DNA from: Trichomonas vaginalis G3
Lineage: Eukaryota > Parabasalia > Trichomonadida > Trichomonadidae
Reading direction: 5' to 3'
Length of the DNA stretch: 64,000 bases
NCBI RefSeq assembly: GCF_026262505.1
Contig: NC_067205.1
Coordinates: forward strand, 22,291,585-22,355,584
Shown here one piece after another: positions 21,131-32,913 of the stretch. Position 1 is the stretch's first letter. Each line of letters begins with the position of its first letter. The position numbers and the translations under genes were made by a program. The notes beneath the pieces are model-generated. The model worked only from the letters and a program-made list of their open reading frames with translations, searched no databases and was not told the origin of the DNA.

Positions 21131-21628
21131 AGTTAGTATCTAGTAATTGGGTACCAAGGGTCTACGCCCCTTAGTACTCAAATTACTAGAATCTGCAAAA
21201 AACCGTTTGACACGTAAAATATTTTGACATTTACAAAAATAAAAAAAATAATTTTTTAAAAAATAAACTTAAAAATTAACGTTAAAATTTTTGACACTTT
21301 ACAAAATAAAAAAAATAATTTTTAAAAAATAAACTTAAAAATAAACTTTAAAATTTTTGACACTTCACAAAATAAAAAAATAATTTTTTAAAAATAAACT
21401 TTAAAAAATTAACGTTAAAATTTTTTATTTATTTTTTTATCATAGATTTTAACACCCAGAGTAAAAATAAACTTAAAAATAAATTAACTCAAAAATTTTT
21501 TAATTTCTGTATATACTAAATTTTTCATAAATGATAAAATTAATTTAGAGGGCTCTTTGAGCCCATCTCGCCGCTACGCGGCTTAGGGTAGATCTAACCC
21601 GATATCTAACCTCATTTCTAACCTTGTG
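21131..21628 (+). repeat. Maverick terminal repeat, copy 1
   Basis: About 500 bp matching 29126-29623 in the same orientation with few differences. It begins with a hairpin TCTAGTAATT/AATTACTAGA (21139-21190), continues with runs of AAAATAA/TTTTGACAC, and ends with a pair of small GC-rich hairpins at 21550-21582. The length fits a Maverick terminal inverted repeat; the partner inverted copy is missing. Confidence 0.8.
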
Positions 21629-21635
21629 AATTCTC

Positions 21636-22373
21636 TTATAAAGTTGCAATAGTTGAATTCATTAACTGAGCCTCAAGGAAGAAAACATCCTTTCTGTCTT
21701 CGGGTAATACAACGGGACATTTATGATCGTGTGTAGAATACATATCAATCCAAAACTCTCTATTATTTCCTGATAACTTATAATATTTAATATTTGTTAA
21801 TGGTGATGCTCTAGTATGCCCGATAAATTCATTTTCAACCCCTTTAGCGATATTTGAATATAAGATGACTTGTTTTCTGTCCCATACATTATATGTTATT
21901 ATTGGTGATAACACTGTTCGTTCTTCTCCGGGTTTATAATTAAATACATTCATGAAGTCTTCATTATACTGAGAAATTTTAAAACCTATCCTAAAATCAC
22001 TTTGTCTCTTTGCTGCTACTTCATTAAACGGCGAGTATATAACAAATGTGCATGTATGTGAATCATCTATTTGTTCAATAAATTCATAATGAAAGTCTAT
22101 AATCTGCGGATGAATTCCTTCTTCACCTAATTTATCAAGATACACATTTAATCCTAAAGCGTTTTTGTTAAATTTCTTTTCGAAAATTTCATTAAAATCA
22201 CTCATGCATTCATATAATGTTGTGTCGTCTTTGAAATATTTATATATGTGAATAGTTTGCTTAAATTCTTGTGTATCGTTTATAACAACAACTTCAAGCT
22301 CAAATTCAACCTTTCTAAATCCTCGCGTTATATACATATTTGATAAACCAATATATTTTTCATTTATATTCAC
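21636..22373 (-). CDS. Maverick protein, beta-rich, possibly minor capsid
   Basis: 245 residues, intact, with no membrane segment. Strand-forming stretches alternate throughout (KVEFELEVVVI, TCTFVIYSPF, FRIGFKIS, VILYSNIA, EFWIDMYST), as in jelly-roll capsid proteins. It lies directly inside the terminal repeat. I infer a minor capsid or other virion protein, but no diagnostic motif is seen. Confidence 0.5.
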   Translation of the reverse strand: MNINEKYIGLSNMYITRGFRKVEFELEVVVINDTQEFKQTIHIYKYFKDDTTLYECMSDFNEIFEKKFNKNALGLNVYLDKLGEEGIHPQIIDFHYEFIEQIDDSHTCTFVIYSPFNEVAAKRQSDFRIGFKISQYNEDFMNVFNYKPGEERTVLSPIITYNVWDRKQVILYSNIAKGVENEFIGHTRASPLTNIKYYKLSGNNREFWIDMYSTHDHKCPVVLPEDRKDVFFLEAQLMNSTIATL

Positions 22374-22543
22374 AGCTAGTCAATAGGTATTTAAATGTAA
22401 TTCTATTTCCATTTATTTTGACATTTTCGTTTTCAGAACTGAAAGCAACTGTTAAAGGTACTTGTCTATACATTTATTACAAACAAAAATATATCATTTA
22501 TTCTTTCTTCTCAATGGAAAAGGGTCTTCGACCCTCATGAGGC

Positions 22544-22772
22544 TCAATGAGCCTCTTCAGCCTTTTCCTTTTCAGCTTTTTCTTTAGCCTCACGTTCTCT
22601 TTTTGCTTTCATTCTCGGGTTCTTCTCTCTTCCTGCAGCTAATGCGGCTAACTGCTTTTCACTTAATTTCCTTTTTGGTTTTTACTGGTTTTTCTTTTTA
22701 TGTCTTTAGTTCTGTTAATATCTGCTCACGAATTTCTTTTTTGATGGCTTCAATATCTAATCCCTGACTCAT
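22544..22772 (-). pseudogene. Lys-rich coiled-coil Maverick protein, frameshifted
   Basis: It starts MSQGLDIEAIKKEIREQIL at 22772; after a break near 22695 the reading continues in another frame as KLSEKQLAALAAGREKN and a Lys/Glu/Ala helix ending AEEAH at 22544. The phrase LSEKQLAALAAGR is a recurrent charged helical motif of large DNA viruses and Mavericks. Two small hairpins (22521-22555) mark its 3' end. Confidence 0.55.
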
Positions 22773-22822
22773 TTGATTACCGATAAAAAATTCAAAATTT
22801 AAAAATTTTATTTGAATTAAAT

Positions 22823-23325
22823 ATGAGCCTATCAAAATCTGAGAGACAATCGATTATATTAAATGATGCAAGAGGAATTCAGCATCCATTATATTATGTA
22901 TCAACAAGTAAAGATGGAAAAATTTATGTAAGAAAAAGACGAGTTCCATTAACGAATTCGGAAACTGATAAAATAGATATAAAACCTAAACTTGAAACAA
23001 AAGCGGAAGACAGTGAGGTTGTCAGGACAAAGCCCATGATAAAGGAAACGGAATCTAAACCAGAACCTAAACCAGGAGGACTCAGAGAGTCCATCTTGGC
23101 GCAGAGCGCTGAAATCAAACCCGATGTACTTTCGATAACGAATCAAGAATTAATAGCTAAATTTGTAAATTTCATTGAAAAGCAAACGGAATCAAAAAAT
23201 CCAGACCCACCAGTAAAAGAGCAGGAAACCAAAATTAATGAAGAGTTTGTAAAAACGTAAAACATGAAATTATTGAACAAAAGAAACAAATTCCTCAACT
23301 AAGAAGAAGAGTTAGAATATTAAAC
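22823..23325 (+). pseudogene. Charged Maverick protein, probably one frameshift
   Basis: The first frame (22823-23260) gives 145 residues, rich in Lys, Glu and Pro, starting MSLSKSERQSIILNDARGIQ. Just before its TAA the reading can pass to another frame that continues with KHEIIEQKKQIPQLRRRVR and stops near 23325. The basic tail suggests nucleic-acid contact. Family not recognised. It precedes the capsid gene by about 30 bp. Confidence 0.5.
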
Positions 23326-23354
23326 TAAATAAATATTTTTATCTAACATAAAAC

Positions 23355-24922
23355 ATGCAAAACGAACAGCTTAACGAATTTACACCAGCTGAACATATCC
23401 ATCAAATTCGTTCATATTTTGATGTAATCGATAATGCAATTAATATTGGTGATACTAATAGAAGATATATCGATGCAAAAATTCCATCACAACCAGGAAG
23501 CGCAAAGGATCATAACTGGGTCACATTCAATTTATCTCCGCCAGGTGAAAATATGCTAGACCTTTATAACACATTCCTTACAACTACCTATAAAAGTAAA
23601 TATATCCTGGATAAGCTATTACTGGCTCATCAATTCCAAATACTAATTCTCCAGGTTTCTTTGGCGTTTTTGATGAATCAATTTACACCATTGCGCATAT
23701 CAGTTATTAGCAAATGGAAGAGTTATTTATAGTCAGGATAACGCAAGAGAAGAAGCATATATCATTTCTAATTCACAGACTACAGAACAAATAAAGAAAG
23801 TTGATGTTTTCTCAAAAACGAGACATAAAGATGTATGGAAACGTTCTGGAACAGTTCGAACAGGTCAAATTATCTCAGGACCTTTAGCTGCAGGAGCTGA
23901 AATTAATTTTGACATTAAAATAAAGATTCCATGTCGTAAATTCCTTATTCTAGAAGTTATTAGATTTATTCCTGCTTTTGCAGGCAACATTCAGTTAAAG
24001 GTTAAATTTAGTAGCGATGCATTCCAGGTAACAGCACTGCCGGTAGAAGATATTTTAGCTCATAATCCTTCTTTAATCAGTCAGGTAAAAGATAATTATG
24101 ACCCACCAACTAATAAATTTGTTCCATGGAATGAACCATTCAATATGATAACAGCAGTTTCTAAATCAAATGGTGAAATTACTGTTTCAACAGTTGAACA
24201 AAGATTAACGAAGAAATCAGCTGAATTCATTGATTGCTTCATTCATCCTAAAGCATTTTCACTCGATCCAAATATTTACACTGAATTAGTCCATTATACA
24301 TCACAAGCTTTATGTTTTCCAATTAAAGTAATGGACTGGATTCCTATGGACGGTTCGTTCAGTAAAGGTTCACCATCAGCAACTTTCACAGCAGCTTATA
24401 CACCAATTAACGTTAAAAGCATTTGGGCTTTATTTAGGAAGAATGATAATTATATCGTGAATTTCGAAAATCCTCAATTTGAAACCCTTCAATTATCAAT
24501 GGGCGCTTATGGAAGTATGCCAGCTGAACCGAAGCTCTTATGGTCCTGTGTTCTATGAAATGGTTGCTAATGCATGCAATACAAATAACGATATGATAGG
24601 ATTTAATGAAGATGTGATGAGGTCGTTAATTGATGATGGAAGCGTTAAACATTTATATGAATCATACGATAACACTCATTTCCTCTGTGGATTCCCTACG
24701 GAAACTGATTTCACATTTCAACAGGGTCAAACATCAACGGCACCAATTACATATAAATTAGGTGTTAAAGCTGATGATACAAATATAAGCGAAAAATACA
24801 CTGTCAAACCTTTATTAGGATTTCTTAGAAATGCTTGTTTCGCTATTCAAGTCAGACCAGCTGGCATTCCTGCTGTTAGAATTGATGATTATAATTTAGC
24901 TGCTGATGGAGGTGAAGAGTAA
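23355..24922 (+). pseudogene. Major capsid protein of Maverick A, frameshifted
   Basis: Three frame segments (23355-about 23610, about 23610-24530, about 24530-24922) together cover about 520 codons. The middle part has KIPCRKFLILEVIRFIPAFA and a following beta strand that match, in position and pattern, LRVPLSSFLIFRFLRYLPNW of the element C capsid gene. This fits the double jelly-roll capsid proteins of Polinton-type elements. Two single-base frameshifts break it. The identification rests on the mutual similarity, length and position. Confidence 0.65.
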
Positions 24923-24976
24923 AAAAATAAATGTAGTTAATTTTTAATTTTCTGATTTTTTTATTTTTATAAAACG

Positions 24977-25540
24977 ATGGAAAATAATAACTGGGAAACA
25001 TTAGTGCTGATGAAGATTACGAAATTAACACAAATATCCGTATCAAATAAGAAGAAAGAAAAACGGAAAGACTGTCAGTGAGTATGAAGAAAAGAATGGA
25101 TATATAAGATTAACCCTTAACGGTAAAAAATATCTTAAGCATAGATTAATAGCTATTCAGTGGATTGATAATCCTGTAGTTTTGGGGAAGTTGACCATTA
25201 CGATAAAGTTAGAAATAATAATAAGATTGATAATCTACATTGGTGTTCAAGTTCTACAAATAATAGAAATAGAAGTAAAGCAAATGGAGTAGAATATAAT
25301 TTCGTTGATGAAATCAGTGAAAATTCAATTACTGTTTCACATTATGGAAATCATGAATTTGAGGATTTATTTTACGACATCAATGCAGATTTGTTTTATT
25401 ATTATAACGGTCGTCAGTATAAAGAACTATACATTAATGAAAACATAAATGGTTCATTATATGTTAACGTTTATGATGTTAATGGAAAAAGAACGTGCAT
25501 TACGTATAGTAAATTCAAACGCTTACATAATTTAATATGA
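24977..25540 (+). pseudogene. HNH homing-endonuclease-like protein, frameshifted
   Basis: From ATG 24977 the reading changes frame several times. The middle gives GYIRLTLNGKKYLKHRLIAI, then an HNH core with VDHYDKVRNNNKIDNLHWC and a run of Asn, which is the classic HNH_3 pattern (HxD...NN...NLxW). It ends at TGA 25538. Such enzymes cut DNA and spread as parasites inside viral and phage genomes. It is not intact here. Confidence 0.65.
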
Positions 25541-25638
25541 AAAGTTTATTTTTGTCTTGAACGATAAAAATATATTATATCATATGACTTCAGAACTTTA
25601 ATTTCCTTATGAAAGTATTTTTAGTCGTTATTGAAAAG

Positions 25639-28154
25639 TTAAACTTTCCAAAACAGGGTGCTGTTGATTTGCAAATCAAATGCGATTTCCTGACCATCGT
25701 GAAGGGCTTGATATAATTTCATTATACTGAACTCAGAATCTTTATCATATTTTCCAACAGGAATATGAATGTTCTTATCTTCATTATAATAGCATTGTAC
25801 TGCGTCAGGAAACATTTCGTTAGCGGTTAAAGCAATGACATCTTGTTTTACGCCTTTCATACGTGCATGAAATGCAACTTCACCAATGTCATTTATTAAA
25901 AGGTCTATGTAAGTCTTCTTTCCACAAAATATCGACTTGTAAGCTAAACTTTGTTTATCTTTTGTGATTTCTGCAAAATCTGAATGAAACTGACCTAAAT
26001 TCTTTCCTATTAATTCGCGACCATATCTTTTCTGAAATTCCCGAGCTAAACGTGGTATGTCTTCATTGAAAATATGCATGCTATCACAGTCCTGGTAGAA
26101 GATTTGAAGTCCCATATCCTCAGCAGTGCAAAATACTTCATTCATGATACGTTTCGACATAGATAAGATATTAACACCTAAGGGCAAAAGTTAAAGTGTC
26201 TGCAAATGCTTTTAGTTAGTTTGAAAATAGTTTTATCCGAACCATCTAAACCTTCAAATTTAATGATATGGTTATAATTTCTGATGGCATACCTAACAGC
26301 ATCTTTATCATCAATGATTTTAATTTTCGACTCTATCGGGGACAAAATAGTTTTTCCATAAATACTGTTCAAAATTAATTTAATATTTTCTTGTAGCGGA
26401 TTTTCTTCCTTCTTATACTTTAATCTCAATTCAAACAATTTCTTTACTTCATCTCTTATTCTAAAATCTCTTTTTTCATCGTAGTAGTAACCCTGTAATA
26501 CTTCGCAGCTGATGCCCTGATATTTTATTAAATCCTGCAAAGCTATGTGGTCCACATACATTAAACAGCATGTGTTAGAACTTCTTGGAACCTTTAGCTC
26601 CGGGTTTAATTCTGGATCTACTGTTATTAATGGAAAGTGCCTTTTAATCTTAATCTCGGTTATTTTTATTAAAACAAAGAATCCGGAAATGAATTTCTCA
26701 CCTTCAGGCTCGCCCTGGTCATCATCGAATAAATGTTTTAACAAATATTCACTGTTTAACATTTCTTTCTTCATAACCTTTGGAATTCCTTCTAAAGTAT
26801 AAAGTCTCGCGATAGCGGATGGATATAATGAAACAGCATCGAAGTCAGCAATGAGTTTCTTTTCGCTCTTTTGTTTCATGTTATCTGACAGCATACATCT
26901 TCCACCTTGAATACAGCGTGAAATAAATTCTCTTGGTTTATTTGAAAGGTCATATAAATTTCCATTCGGGAAATATACTCTGTTTTCGAAAAGTTTGTTA
27001 GCGATTGAACAAATGCTAACGTAATCATAAACGTTTAAATCAAACTCTTTCAATATATCATTTCTGAACTTAACAAAACCTTCTCTTAAAATCCTTACGT
27101 CCTGTTTGCAATAAAATGAGCTATATTTTTCTAAATCGAAATGGTTTTCATCTATTCTGCAGTTTTCGATTAAATCTATGTTTTTCATGAACGTTTCAAT
27201 ATCTTTTACAAACTTACACGCTTCAGAAATTACGCCAGTTTTGTTATCATTAACTAATAAAGAGCTTGAATAATATTGATACGGAAATACTTCCTTTTCA
27301 CCACACTGCAAATGAAACATTTCAGGAAATAGTTTAAGCTTCTTATTTATAACAGTGTATGAATCTTTAATAATGATTGCTTTACCTTTATATATTCCCG
27401 TTATCTGCATTGTTCTAGAACCCTTAATAATTGGTGTTCCGCTAATTTCTGTTAAATGTCTTAAAATGAAATTGATATCATAACTGAGGTTATGAAAATA
27501 TATTAAACTTTTATCAGGAATTCTTTCTAAAAATTTTGTTGCACAATTTTGACCCCAAATGCTTTCGCTAATCTTTCCATCTTCACTATCATAACAAATG
27601 TTAAAGGCTTTATGAACTCCATCAGTGCTACATTCAAAGTCAGCGAAGAAAATGTGTTCAGGAATGAATTTTTGTTTTGATTTATCACTATCTTTACTTT
27701 CAGACTTTTTCTTTAACTGAACACAGTAGTTCGGGGTATAATTTAAATCTTTAAACGGTGCAAGTTTTTGTTTATATAAATCTGTTGTATAAGTGAAAAG
27801 TTCACCATAAGATAACGGTTCAAAGTAATTGCACTCTCTTAATGTTTTCAAAATATCCCATAAAGGAGTTGTTCGCGTAGAATCAATAACAAATCTATTT
27901 TCCCTTTTCTTATTTATTTTCATTTGACGCTCAATATTCCAGCCGCCTAATGATTTGAGAATTTCGTTATAATTTATGATAAAATATGTTGTCATAGGTA
28001 ATCTTTCATTTAACATGTAATGGTCTTCAACAAGAAGTAAGTCAATAGTTCGAACAGTTTCACATTCTTTTGGTATATATCTCTTTATTTCATTATGTCT
28101 AGAATTCAATTTGTTATAAGCAATTTTGAGAGAAAAAACGTGCATGAAATGCAA
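25639..28154 (-). pseudogene. Protein-primed DNA polymerase B of Maverick A, one frameshift
   Basis: 658 codons from 28154, then a single-base shift near 26180 and a further 180 codons to 25639. Exonuclease motifs: ADFECSTDG (Exo I), YFHNLSYDINFIL (Exo II), YCKQDVRIL (Exo III). Polymerase motifs: DFDAVSLYPSAIA (A), LILNSIYGK (B) and, after the shift, YQDCDSMHI (C, with DCDS where DTDS is usual). It copies the element from a protein primer. All catalytic residues are readable, so the break is recent or a sequence error. Confidence 0.85.
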
Positions 28155-29125
28155 TATGATTTAATTATATTGATAATTCAAAATAAACATTTTGAATATT
28201 GAATAAATGTAAATATCTAATTTTGTTAGTCCTGTCTTTATCATAAATTTATAACAGTATGCATCATGGATTGTTTGGTTTTATTAAAAATTTGCAATTT
28301 GGTTCACATTTTTAATCATGAATATTTTGAAACTCAAAATCAAGATATATTACAGTTAGTTTCTGCATCAATTCTGATGAAACAATGCAATTTTGATATA
28401 TTACAGTTAGTTTCTGCATCAATTCTGATGAAACAATGCAATTTCAATTTTCTGAACAAAAAATGCTCGTTTATTATTTTCGTTGTATGATGAATTAACA
28501 AGCCGAAAATCAATCCCAAACTAGCAGAAAATGGATACTTTTCCATTTGCGTTAAAAGGTCAAGTAGAATTTCTTAATTCGCCATCAAATTCAAAATTTT
28601 ATTTTGGATTTTTTTCCAAATTACAAAATTTCATTTCGAAAAGAGGATACTAATAAAAGGTCTCAATATTCGATAATTTAAATTAAAAATTTATTTTTTT
28701 CCCTCTCAAACACAGAACTTTTTTTCGAAATCGAAATTATTTCAAATAAATTTTTCTTATTTTTTGCTTTTTAAGATAGTTATTATACACAAAATATTAG
28801 TAAACTATTTTTATTTGAATTACTAAAACTTTCAATTTTTTTTCTCTGATTTAGACTCTCAAATGATACTTTATCCAATATATATGATTTTCTTCTGCTA
28901 TGAGCATTCAATTTTTAAATAGTTTACAACATTTAATCATCATCGTCTTTTTTAAAAATTCACTTTTTGAACGCTTCTGTTCTATATTTTTAAATTCTTA
29001 TTTAATAATTACTTTTATCATAGCATATATTAATACCCATCAATTCAAATTTTTTTGGGCCCCATTTTTTTTAATGAAATATTAATCCCCAAAAGAATTT
29101 GAAGTGATTGATATTCCAATATACT
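28155..29125. other. AT-rich spacer with a 51-bp tandem duplication
   Basis: About 970 bp between Maverick A and the second terminal repeat. A 51-bp unit starting GATATATTACAGTTAG occurs twice in tandem at 28344-28394 and 28395-28445, identical over nearly all its length. No credible gene; small frames in it are AT-rich and featureless. Confidence 0.6.
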
Positions 29126-29623
29126 AGTTAGTATCTAGTAATTGGGTACCCAGGGTCTACGCCCCTTAGTACTCAAATTACTAGAATCTGCAAAAAAACG
29201 TTTGACACGTAAAATATTTTGACATTTACAAAAATAAAATTTTTTTTTAAATAAAGTTAAAAATTAACGTTAAAATTTTTGACACTTTACAAAATAAAAA
29301 AAAATAATTTTTAAAAAATAAACTTAAAAATAAACTTTAAAATTGTTGACACTTCACAAACTAAAAAAATAATTTTTAAAAAATAAACTTTAAAAAATTA
29401 ACATTAAAATTTTTTATTTATTTTTTTTTATCATAGATTTTCACACCCAGAGTAAAAATAAACTTAAAAATAAATTAACTCAAAAATTTTTTAATTTCTG
29501 TATATACTAAATTTTTCATAAATGATAAAATTAATTTAGAGGGCTCTTTGAGCCCATCTCGCCGCTACGCGGCTTAGGGTAGATCTAACCCGATATCTAA
29601 CCTCATTTCTAACCTTGTGAATT
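29126..29623 (+). repeat. Maverick terminal repeat, copy 2
   Basis: Matches 21131-21628 with scattered differences, mainly in the lengths of A and T runs. It includes the terminal hairpin at about 29134-29185 and the GC-rich hairpin pair at 29541-29573. Confidence 0.8.
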
Positions 29624-29624
29624 T

Positions 29625-29765
29625 TCAACAGTAAATATGCTGGCATGATTCAGGGGTGTCATCGCTGCTGTCTTCAAACTCTTTTATAGATTCATACCAT
29701 AAACGAGCTTCACGGGAGATGAGAAGTAATGAAACGATAATTAATAATTTATTAGTAAAATTCAT
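29625..29765 (-). CDS. Small membrane or secreted Maverick protein
   Basis: 46 residues: a basic-hydrophobic N terminus NKLLIIVSLLLISREARLW followed by an acidic segment (EFEDSSDD) and two Cys near the end (SCQHIYC). It reads as a signal peptide or single membrane anchor. It starts inside the gap between the terminal repeat and a hairpin pair. Short, so moderately supported. Confidence 0.4.
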   Translation of the reverse strand: MNFTNKLLIIVSLLLISREARLWYESIKEFEDSSDDTPESCQHIYC

Positions 29766-29830
29766 TTTATATAAAAATAAAATTTATTATTTCATGAGGA
29801 CTCTTTGAGTCCATCTCGCCGCTAAGCGGC

Positions 29831-30077
29831 TTAATCTGATTTATCCATTTCTTCTAATTTCTTCTTCAGTTCTGCTATATTATCTTCATATAATTTAATC
29901 TTTCTCAAAATACCATCTTTATTTAATGGCTGCTTAATTTTTCTAAATTGAACTCTACCATATGATAAGGATAATTAAACCATAAATACGCTTTACCTAA
30001 AGTTTCAATCGATTATATAAATCATTATTGTTAGGCGTTTCAGGTGGTGCAGGGTATTCGAGAACATCTCTAACCAT
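29831..30077 (-). pseudogene. Small coiled-coil Maverick protein, frameshifted
   Basis: From ATG 30077 the reading begins MVRDVLEYPAPPETPNNND, shifts frame near 30000 (region encoding AYLWFNYPYHMVEF), and ends with the helical segment YEDNIAELKKKLEEMDKSD at TAA 29831. Broken by at least two shifts. Hairpins at 29798-29830 mark the 3' end. Function unknown. Confidence 0.45.
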
Positions 30078-30081
30078 TTAA

Positions 30082-30511
30082 TTACTTTAAAACTCTTGGT
30101 TTCTTTTTAGTTTTTAACAGTTTCTTTTTAGTTTTTAACAGTTTCTTTGCTTTTGCGATTTTAGCTAAAATATATCTTCGACCGTAATGGAACCAATTCG
30201 AACCTCCTGTTTTAGGGTCAAAAGGTCTTCCATAACCGCCGGGGTCATATGGTGCGACTGCAGTTACTGGCGCTGGTGCTGAATTAATCGGCGGTGCCTC
30301 AACTGGTGGATATTCTGGCTGTTTCTCCTTTTCTTTAAGTGAATTTAATTTAAACTCTTCACCATTCAACTGACCTTTAAAATCTTTTAGCTGCTTAGAT
30401 ATTTCATTATCTTCACCTAAAAGGTTTTGCGACTGGTCAGCAAACCATAAAGCTGGATACCATTCGATATTTACTATTGGATATAATAAAAAGTTAATTG
30501 TAACATATTTT
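30082..30511 (-). CDS. C-terminal part of a Pro-rich, basic Maverick protein
   Basis: The frame is open from a stop at about 30512, with no ATG until 30369, and reads NIEWYPALWFADQSQNL, a linker, a Pro/Ala-rich segment (EYPPVEAPPINSAPAPV), GGSNWFHYGRRYILAK and a Lys-rich tail with a duplicated KKLLKTKK. The N terminus is cut off by the truncation of the element. The basic tail suggests DNA packaging or core function; no family match. Confidence 0.45.
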
Positions 30512-30519
30512 ACATGCTA

Positions 30520-32670
30520 TTTGCTGACTCTGTTCCATTTTCTATACTATAAGGAAATATTTAGATCAGTATGATAAAAAATATGTAAAAATAAATTCTC
30601 TTAAAGCAAGGTGTTTAATTTAGTGGCAATTATGAAAGTCAATAAAGCAATTTGCATTATCTTTTAAATGAACGTAATTATGTCAAGGCTGTAATCTACG
30701 AATTCTGAATTCACTGTCAAGGTTGTAATGTACGAAATTATGTCACAGAATCATTTTTGTTTATTAATAAAATCTAGTTTTTGGAGCTTCGCTAAAAATT
30801 AATTTTTCAAATTTAACATTCGAAATAAAAATTTGAGTTTTACGAAGTAAACTCGGAGTGGGTTTATAATGTCGATACTTTCATTCTTGTATCTTGTGGA
30901 ATTCCACAAATACGCTATGAAAACAAGATCAAGAATGACTTTTATCTGGGTAAATTCATTAGTTAACCTTACTTGTAATGGCCAATACGAGTAATTGTCA
31001 AATCTCAAAAACTGCAATTATTTGTCAAAAAGGTGACAATATCAAATGGACAGGATCGCCAAGTCACCCAATTTAGTTCACATTTATTTTGAAAACCAGC
31101 TATCCTAATTTTTGAATACTAATTAGAATTAGAATTCTAAGTCCAATTCAAAAATTAAATAAGAGAAAAATTCCACATATACAATCTAATTAGAGATTAT
31201 ATAATCTTTAGTTTGGACTTACAGAATCTCTATATTTTAAAAGATTATTTACTAACACGATATCCTAGTAATTTTTATTTCGCTCGAATCAAGGTAGTCC
31301 CACGAAGAATCTAAACGACAGATTTCCAAATAAATAAGATAAATAGAATCAGTAGGTTCCAAATATGAATGATATGATCTTAGTTTGAAAAGTTACTAAA
31401 AGAATAAAAAGATTTGTGAATTACGTTTTAATTTCCATAATTTTTATCAATTAATTATCACGTTATGATTTACATATCAAATTTAATTTCAAATCTAAGT
31501 AAATATCAATATTCATTACCCTATATTTCCAACTCTTGGAAAATTTTCATGACCCTACCCAGGGTCCTAAAATGGGTATTTTCCTCACACAGACACCGTG
31601 GTTTTTTGAGCCGGGAAATAAATAGCGCAGACAGTTTCTACATATAGAGACATGCTTATACTTAGAGTTTGACGGGAATCTAAAGTGATTTTTTTCTGCA
31701 TCGCGAAATCTAATGCAATCTCAAATCATGAAGAAACTGCGAATCGGAGCGCAATTTTTAATATGTTAATATATAAAGGTACCCCTACTACTGCAAATGC
31801 TTCAAATGAAATCTAAGAAATCAGATTAATTTGATCACATTAGTATAGTATTGGTCAAACCAAAAACTCATATGTTGATATATAGCCTATGGATATTCAT
31901 ATTATCTACTTTTCATTGAATTACATAAGATTTAATAATCTCATAAATATTCTTTTTAATTTTCGAATTCCGTGTGCATTTAGATTGCCCATACCTGTAT
32001 ATAATAATTCTAGAATGGTTTGGTTAGATATTAAGTTTTTAGATTAATATTTTAACATTTTGATAAAACAAGCATTTGTTCCATTTTAGAATCGCCATTG
32101 AACTCTGGTTTGACTAACATGATGTTGTATGATCAAATAAATTCTAACTTCATGAGATAAAATTTTGAAATTAGAAAATGCGATATCTGACTCAAATATT
32201 TATATGAACACATTTAACATTCAATGATAAACTAAAGTACTATACAGCAGATTCGATTTGGCTTATATTTTATATAATCAACTAATAATCCTATAAAATT
32301 GTGCTATTCACGTTGCTCAAAAATGTATTGAACATTCACTACTTGTGTATTGATAAAATTAGATATAGATTCTAATGTAAATCGATATTTTGAAAATTCA
32401 TATATATTTTGTCTTGGTTTGGCATTTGATCGTGTTGAAACCGGAATTGCAATATATATCATCTAAATATATAACTATCAAAATATGAGCTATAGATTTT
32501 TAAATTATTCTCCTGAATATGAGTGACTAACATAATTATATTGAATTGAGTAGTAAGAATCATAAATATTAGAATCTGACGATAATTTATTATAACTTTA
32601 TATAGGAACAGGACTATAAATGATGATGAAAATAAAGATTAAATTTAACTCTGAAAATTTGAAAACATTA
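30520..32670. other. 2.1-kb AT-rich region, no gene
   Basis: Stops are frequent in all frames. An inverted repeat at about 30880-30936 (CATTCTTG...ATCTTGT around GTGGAATTCCAC) and another near 31170-31220 (AGATTATATAATCT) are small palindromes. Nothing else is recognised. Confidence 0.5.
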
Positions 32671-32913
32671 AGTGTATTGTGCACTCTTGTCGGTCACAGT
32701 GTCTCATTCCGGGAGACATTGCCTCTGAATGTCTCCCAGAATGAGACAATCTTCTGCAATCAGAATGTGATTGCAAAACTTTGACCGACAAGAGTGCACA
32801 ATACACTCTTGTCGGTCACAGTGTCTCATTCCGGGAGACATTGTCACTGCATGTCTCCCAGAATGATATCAAGCTCCCCATTCATAACTTGAATGCGGAA
32901 CTTTGACCGACAA
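32671..32913. repeat. Two T-shaped (three-way-junction) palindromes
   Basis: Unit 1 (32671-32807) has 26-bp perfect outer arms enclosing two inner hairpins: GTCTCATTC.GGGAGACAT/ATGTCTCCC.GAATGAGAC and TGCAATCA/TGATTGCA. Unit 2 (about 32804-32913) repeats the outer arm TTGTCGGTCA/TGACCGACAA and the first inner hairpin. It overlaps the last codons of the capsid gene. The layout is like the arms-plus-two-crossarms folding of parvoviral ends, by shape only. Confidence 0.8.

Larger units (their letters stand above)
21131..28200. mobile_element. Maverick A (Maverick/Polinton-type, decayed)
   Basis: The left end begins AGTTAGTATC, matching the 5'-AG start usual for Mavericks. It carries about 500 bp of end sequence, a capsid protein, an HNH protein and a protein-primed DNA polymerase B. 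No integrase is present and the opposite terminal repeat is not found, so it is truncated near 28200. Nearly every gene has single-base frameshifts, so it is not functional as assembled. Confidence 0.82.
29126..30520. mobile_element. Truncated second Maverick of the A type
   Basis: It starts with AGTTAGTATC and a second copy of the 500-bp terminal repeat (29126-29623), in the same orientation as Maverick A. Three small minus-strand genes follow, different from those of Maverick A, and it breaks off near 30515 inside a gene. Thus two related Mavericks share ends but not contents. Confidence 0.75.

Noticed and set aside
29126-29623. LTR of a retrotransposon, because of the direct repeat with 21131-21628
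   Set aside because: No reverse transcriptase, primer-binding site or TG...CA ends; the flanking genes are Maverick genes and the start is AG.
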